From NCBI RefSeq assembly GCF_015355755.1, contig NZ_JACVEE010000002.1, positions 2,108,001-2,172,000 on the forward strand: 64,000 nucleotides of DNA, written 5' to 3'. The DNA is from Nocardia sp. XZ_19_385 (lineage in GTDB: Bacteria > Actinomycetota > Actinomycetes > Mycobacteriales > Mycobacteriaceae). Below the pieces are notes generated by a model. That model was given only the letters and a program-made list of their open reading frames with translations. It was not told where the DNA came from and did no database searches. Every line of letters begins with the position of its first letter. Position 1 is the stretch's first letter. The translations under genes were made by a program, and so were the position numbers. Shown here piece after piece: positions 63,507 to 64,000 of this stretch.

Positions 63507-64000
63507 GTGAGCAGCTGGGGAGACGGGCCGCCGACCTGGGCGGAGATGGAGCGGGTGCTGTCCGGCCGGCCCAAACCGGAGGCAATGCCTTCCGGGGACG
63601 GCGGCGACAGCCCGGCCTGGTCGCGCAAGCGCGGCGAATATCAGGCCGAGCCGATTGCGCGGCCCGACGGTCCGACGGTGCCCTACGCCGAGTTGCACGC
63701 GCATTCGGCGTACAGCTTCCTGGACGGCGCGAGTCAGCCGGAGGAACTGGTCGAGGAGGCGGTGCGGCTCGGGCTGGAGGCGATCGCGCTCACCGACCAT
63801 GACGGGTTCTACGGGACGGTCCGCTTCTTCGAGGCGGCCAAGGAATGGAATATGCCGACCGTGTTCGGGTCGGAGCTGTCGCTGGGGACCGGGTTGCCGG
63901 GCTCGGACCCCACGTCGGCCGTGCTGCGTCGCAAGGGGATGGCGGCGCAGCAGCGGTCGGCGAAAACCGAAGGCGGACATGCCGACGCGCCGGATTCCGC
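63507..64000 (+). CDS. dnaE2: Error-prone DNA polymerase DnaE2 (3' end outside window)
   Basis: The GTG at 63507 gives SSWGDGPPTWAEMERVLSG, matching the mycobacterial DnaE2 start. A PHP domain begins with YAELHAHSAYSFLDGASQPEELVEEAVRLGLEAIALTDHDGFYG (HxH and DHD metal motifs), and FGSELSLG follows. About 165 of some 1080-1100 residues are visible. It is the polymerase of the ImuA'-ImuB-DnaE2 SOS mutasome. Co-transcribed with the small helical gene before it. Confidence 0.93.
   Translation, partial: MSSWGDGPPTWAEMERVLSGRPKPEAMPSGDGGDSPAWSRKRGEYQAEPIARPDGPTVPYAELHAHSAYSFLDGASQPEELVEEAVRLGLEAIALTDHDGFYGTVRFFEAAKEWNMPTVFGSELSLGTGLPGSDPTSAVLRRKGMAAQQRSAKTEGGHADAPDS

Overview
The window is high-GC actinobacterial DNA, most likely from Nocardia or a close mycolic-acid-bearing relative. 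Gene order supports this. From left to right, rplM-rpsI-glmM, glmS, nnr, alr, tsaE-tsaB-rimI-tsaD, groES-groEL1, whiB3, sigD-rsdA, guaB2-guaB3, guaA, imuA'-imuB and dnaE2 follow the order known from the Mycobacterium tuberculosis rv3443c-rv3370c segment. Two MspA-type porins, a His-tailed GroEL1, EspC-like secretion targets and LexA boxes of the TCGAAC-N4-GTTCGA type fit the same group. No prophage, insertion sequence, CRISPR array or rRNA was seen.

Layout. 1-4.3 kb: an FHA-domain ABC exporter cut by the window edge and a membrane-anchored Hsp70-fold protein. 4.4-7 kb: rplM-rpsI, then glmM (amino-sugar synthesis), with a long hairpin before glmM. 7-12.4 kb: accessory genes, including a shortened AbiEi-type protein, an atypical initiator-like tRNA, a four-helix membrane protein, an ABC-F ATPase, a PspC mini-protein and an SDR. 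12.4-17.6 kb: a coupled DUF3431/glycosyltransferase pair transcribed away from a cluster holding an EspC-like protein, a large WXG-type protein, a coiled-coil protein and a prolyl-4-hydroxylase-like oxygenase. 17.6-29.8 kb: glmS, a cupredoxin lipoprotein, nnr, alr, hydrolases, the t6A/RimI operon, a LexA-box-preceded PPOX protein and an RDD protein. 29.9-33.9 kb: an Hsp70-like membrane protein divergent from the CIRCE-controlled groES-groEL1 operon. 34-42.5 kb: a SigK-like factor with a domain-truncated anti-sigma partner, whiB3, sigD-rsdA and the IMP dehydrogenase pair. 43.5-52.2 kb: guaA, an envelope-stress-like set (PspC/LiaF-like protein, PspC sensor kinase, LuxR regulator) interleaved with two MspA porins, and a Ser/Thr kinase. 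52.5-64 kb: the mutasome genes imuA', imuB and dnaE2 (cut by the window edge), separated by metabolic genes and by a dense group of palindromic repeats.

The most unusual structure is a family of twelve 59-69 bp palindromic elements with CAAGRTCAYCAGG termini. One copy lies beside the ABC-F gene. Eleven lie at 55.4-57.3 kb around a methyltransferase gene, seven of them in a tandem array of about 110 bp period with two kinds of linker. Other points to follow are three LexA-box-like sites (one before a flavin-type oxidoreductase gene, one before a leaderless small gene ahead of dnaE2), the secretion-like cluster ending in a prolyl hydroxylase, an anti-sigma factor with no membrane or sensor part, an alpha/beta-hydrolase that has lost its catalytic residues, and a tRNA with initiator features but a rearranged core.
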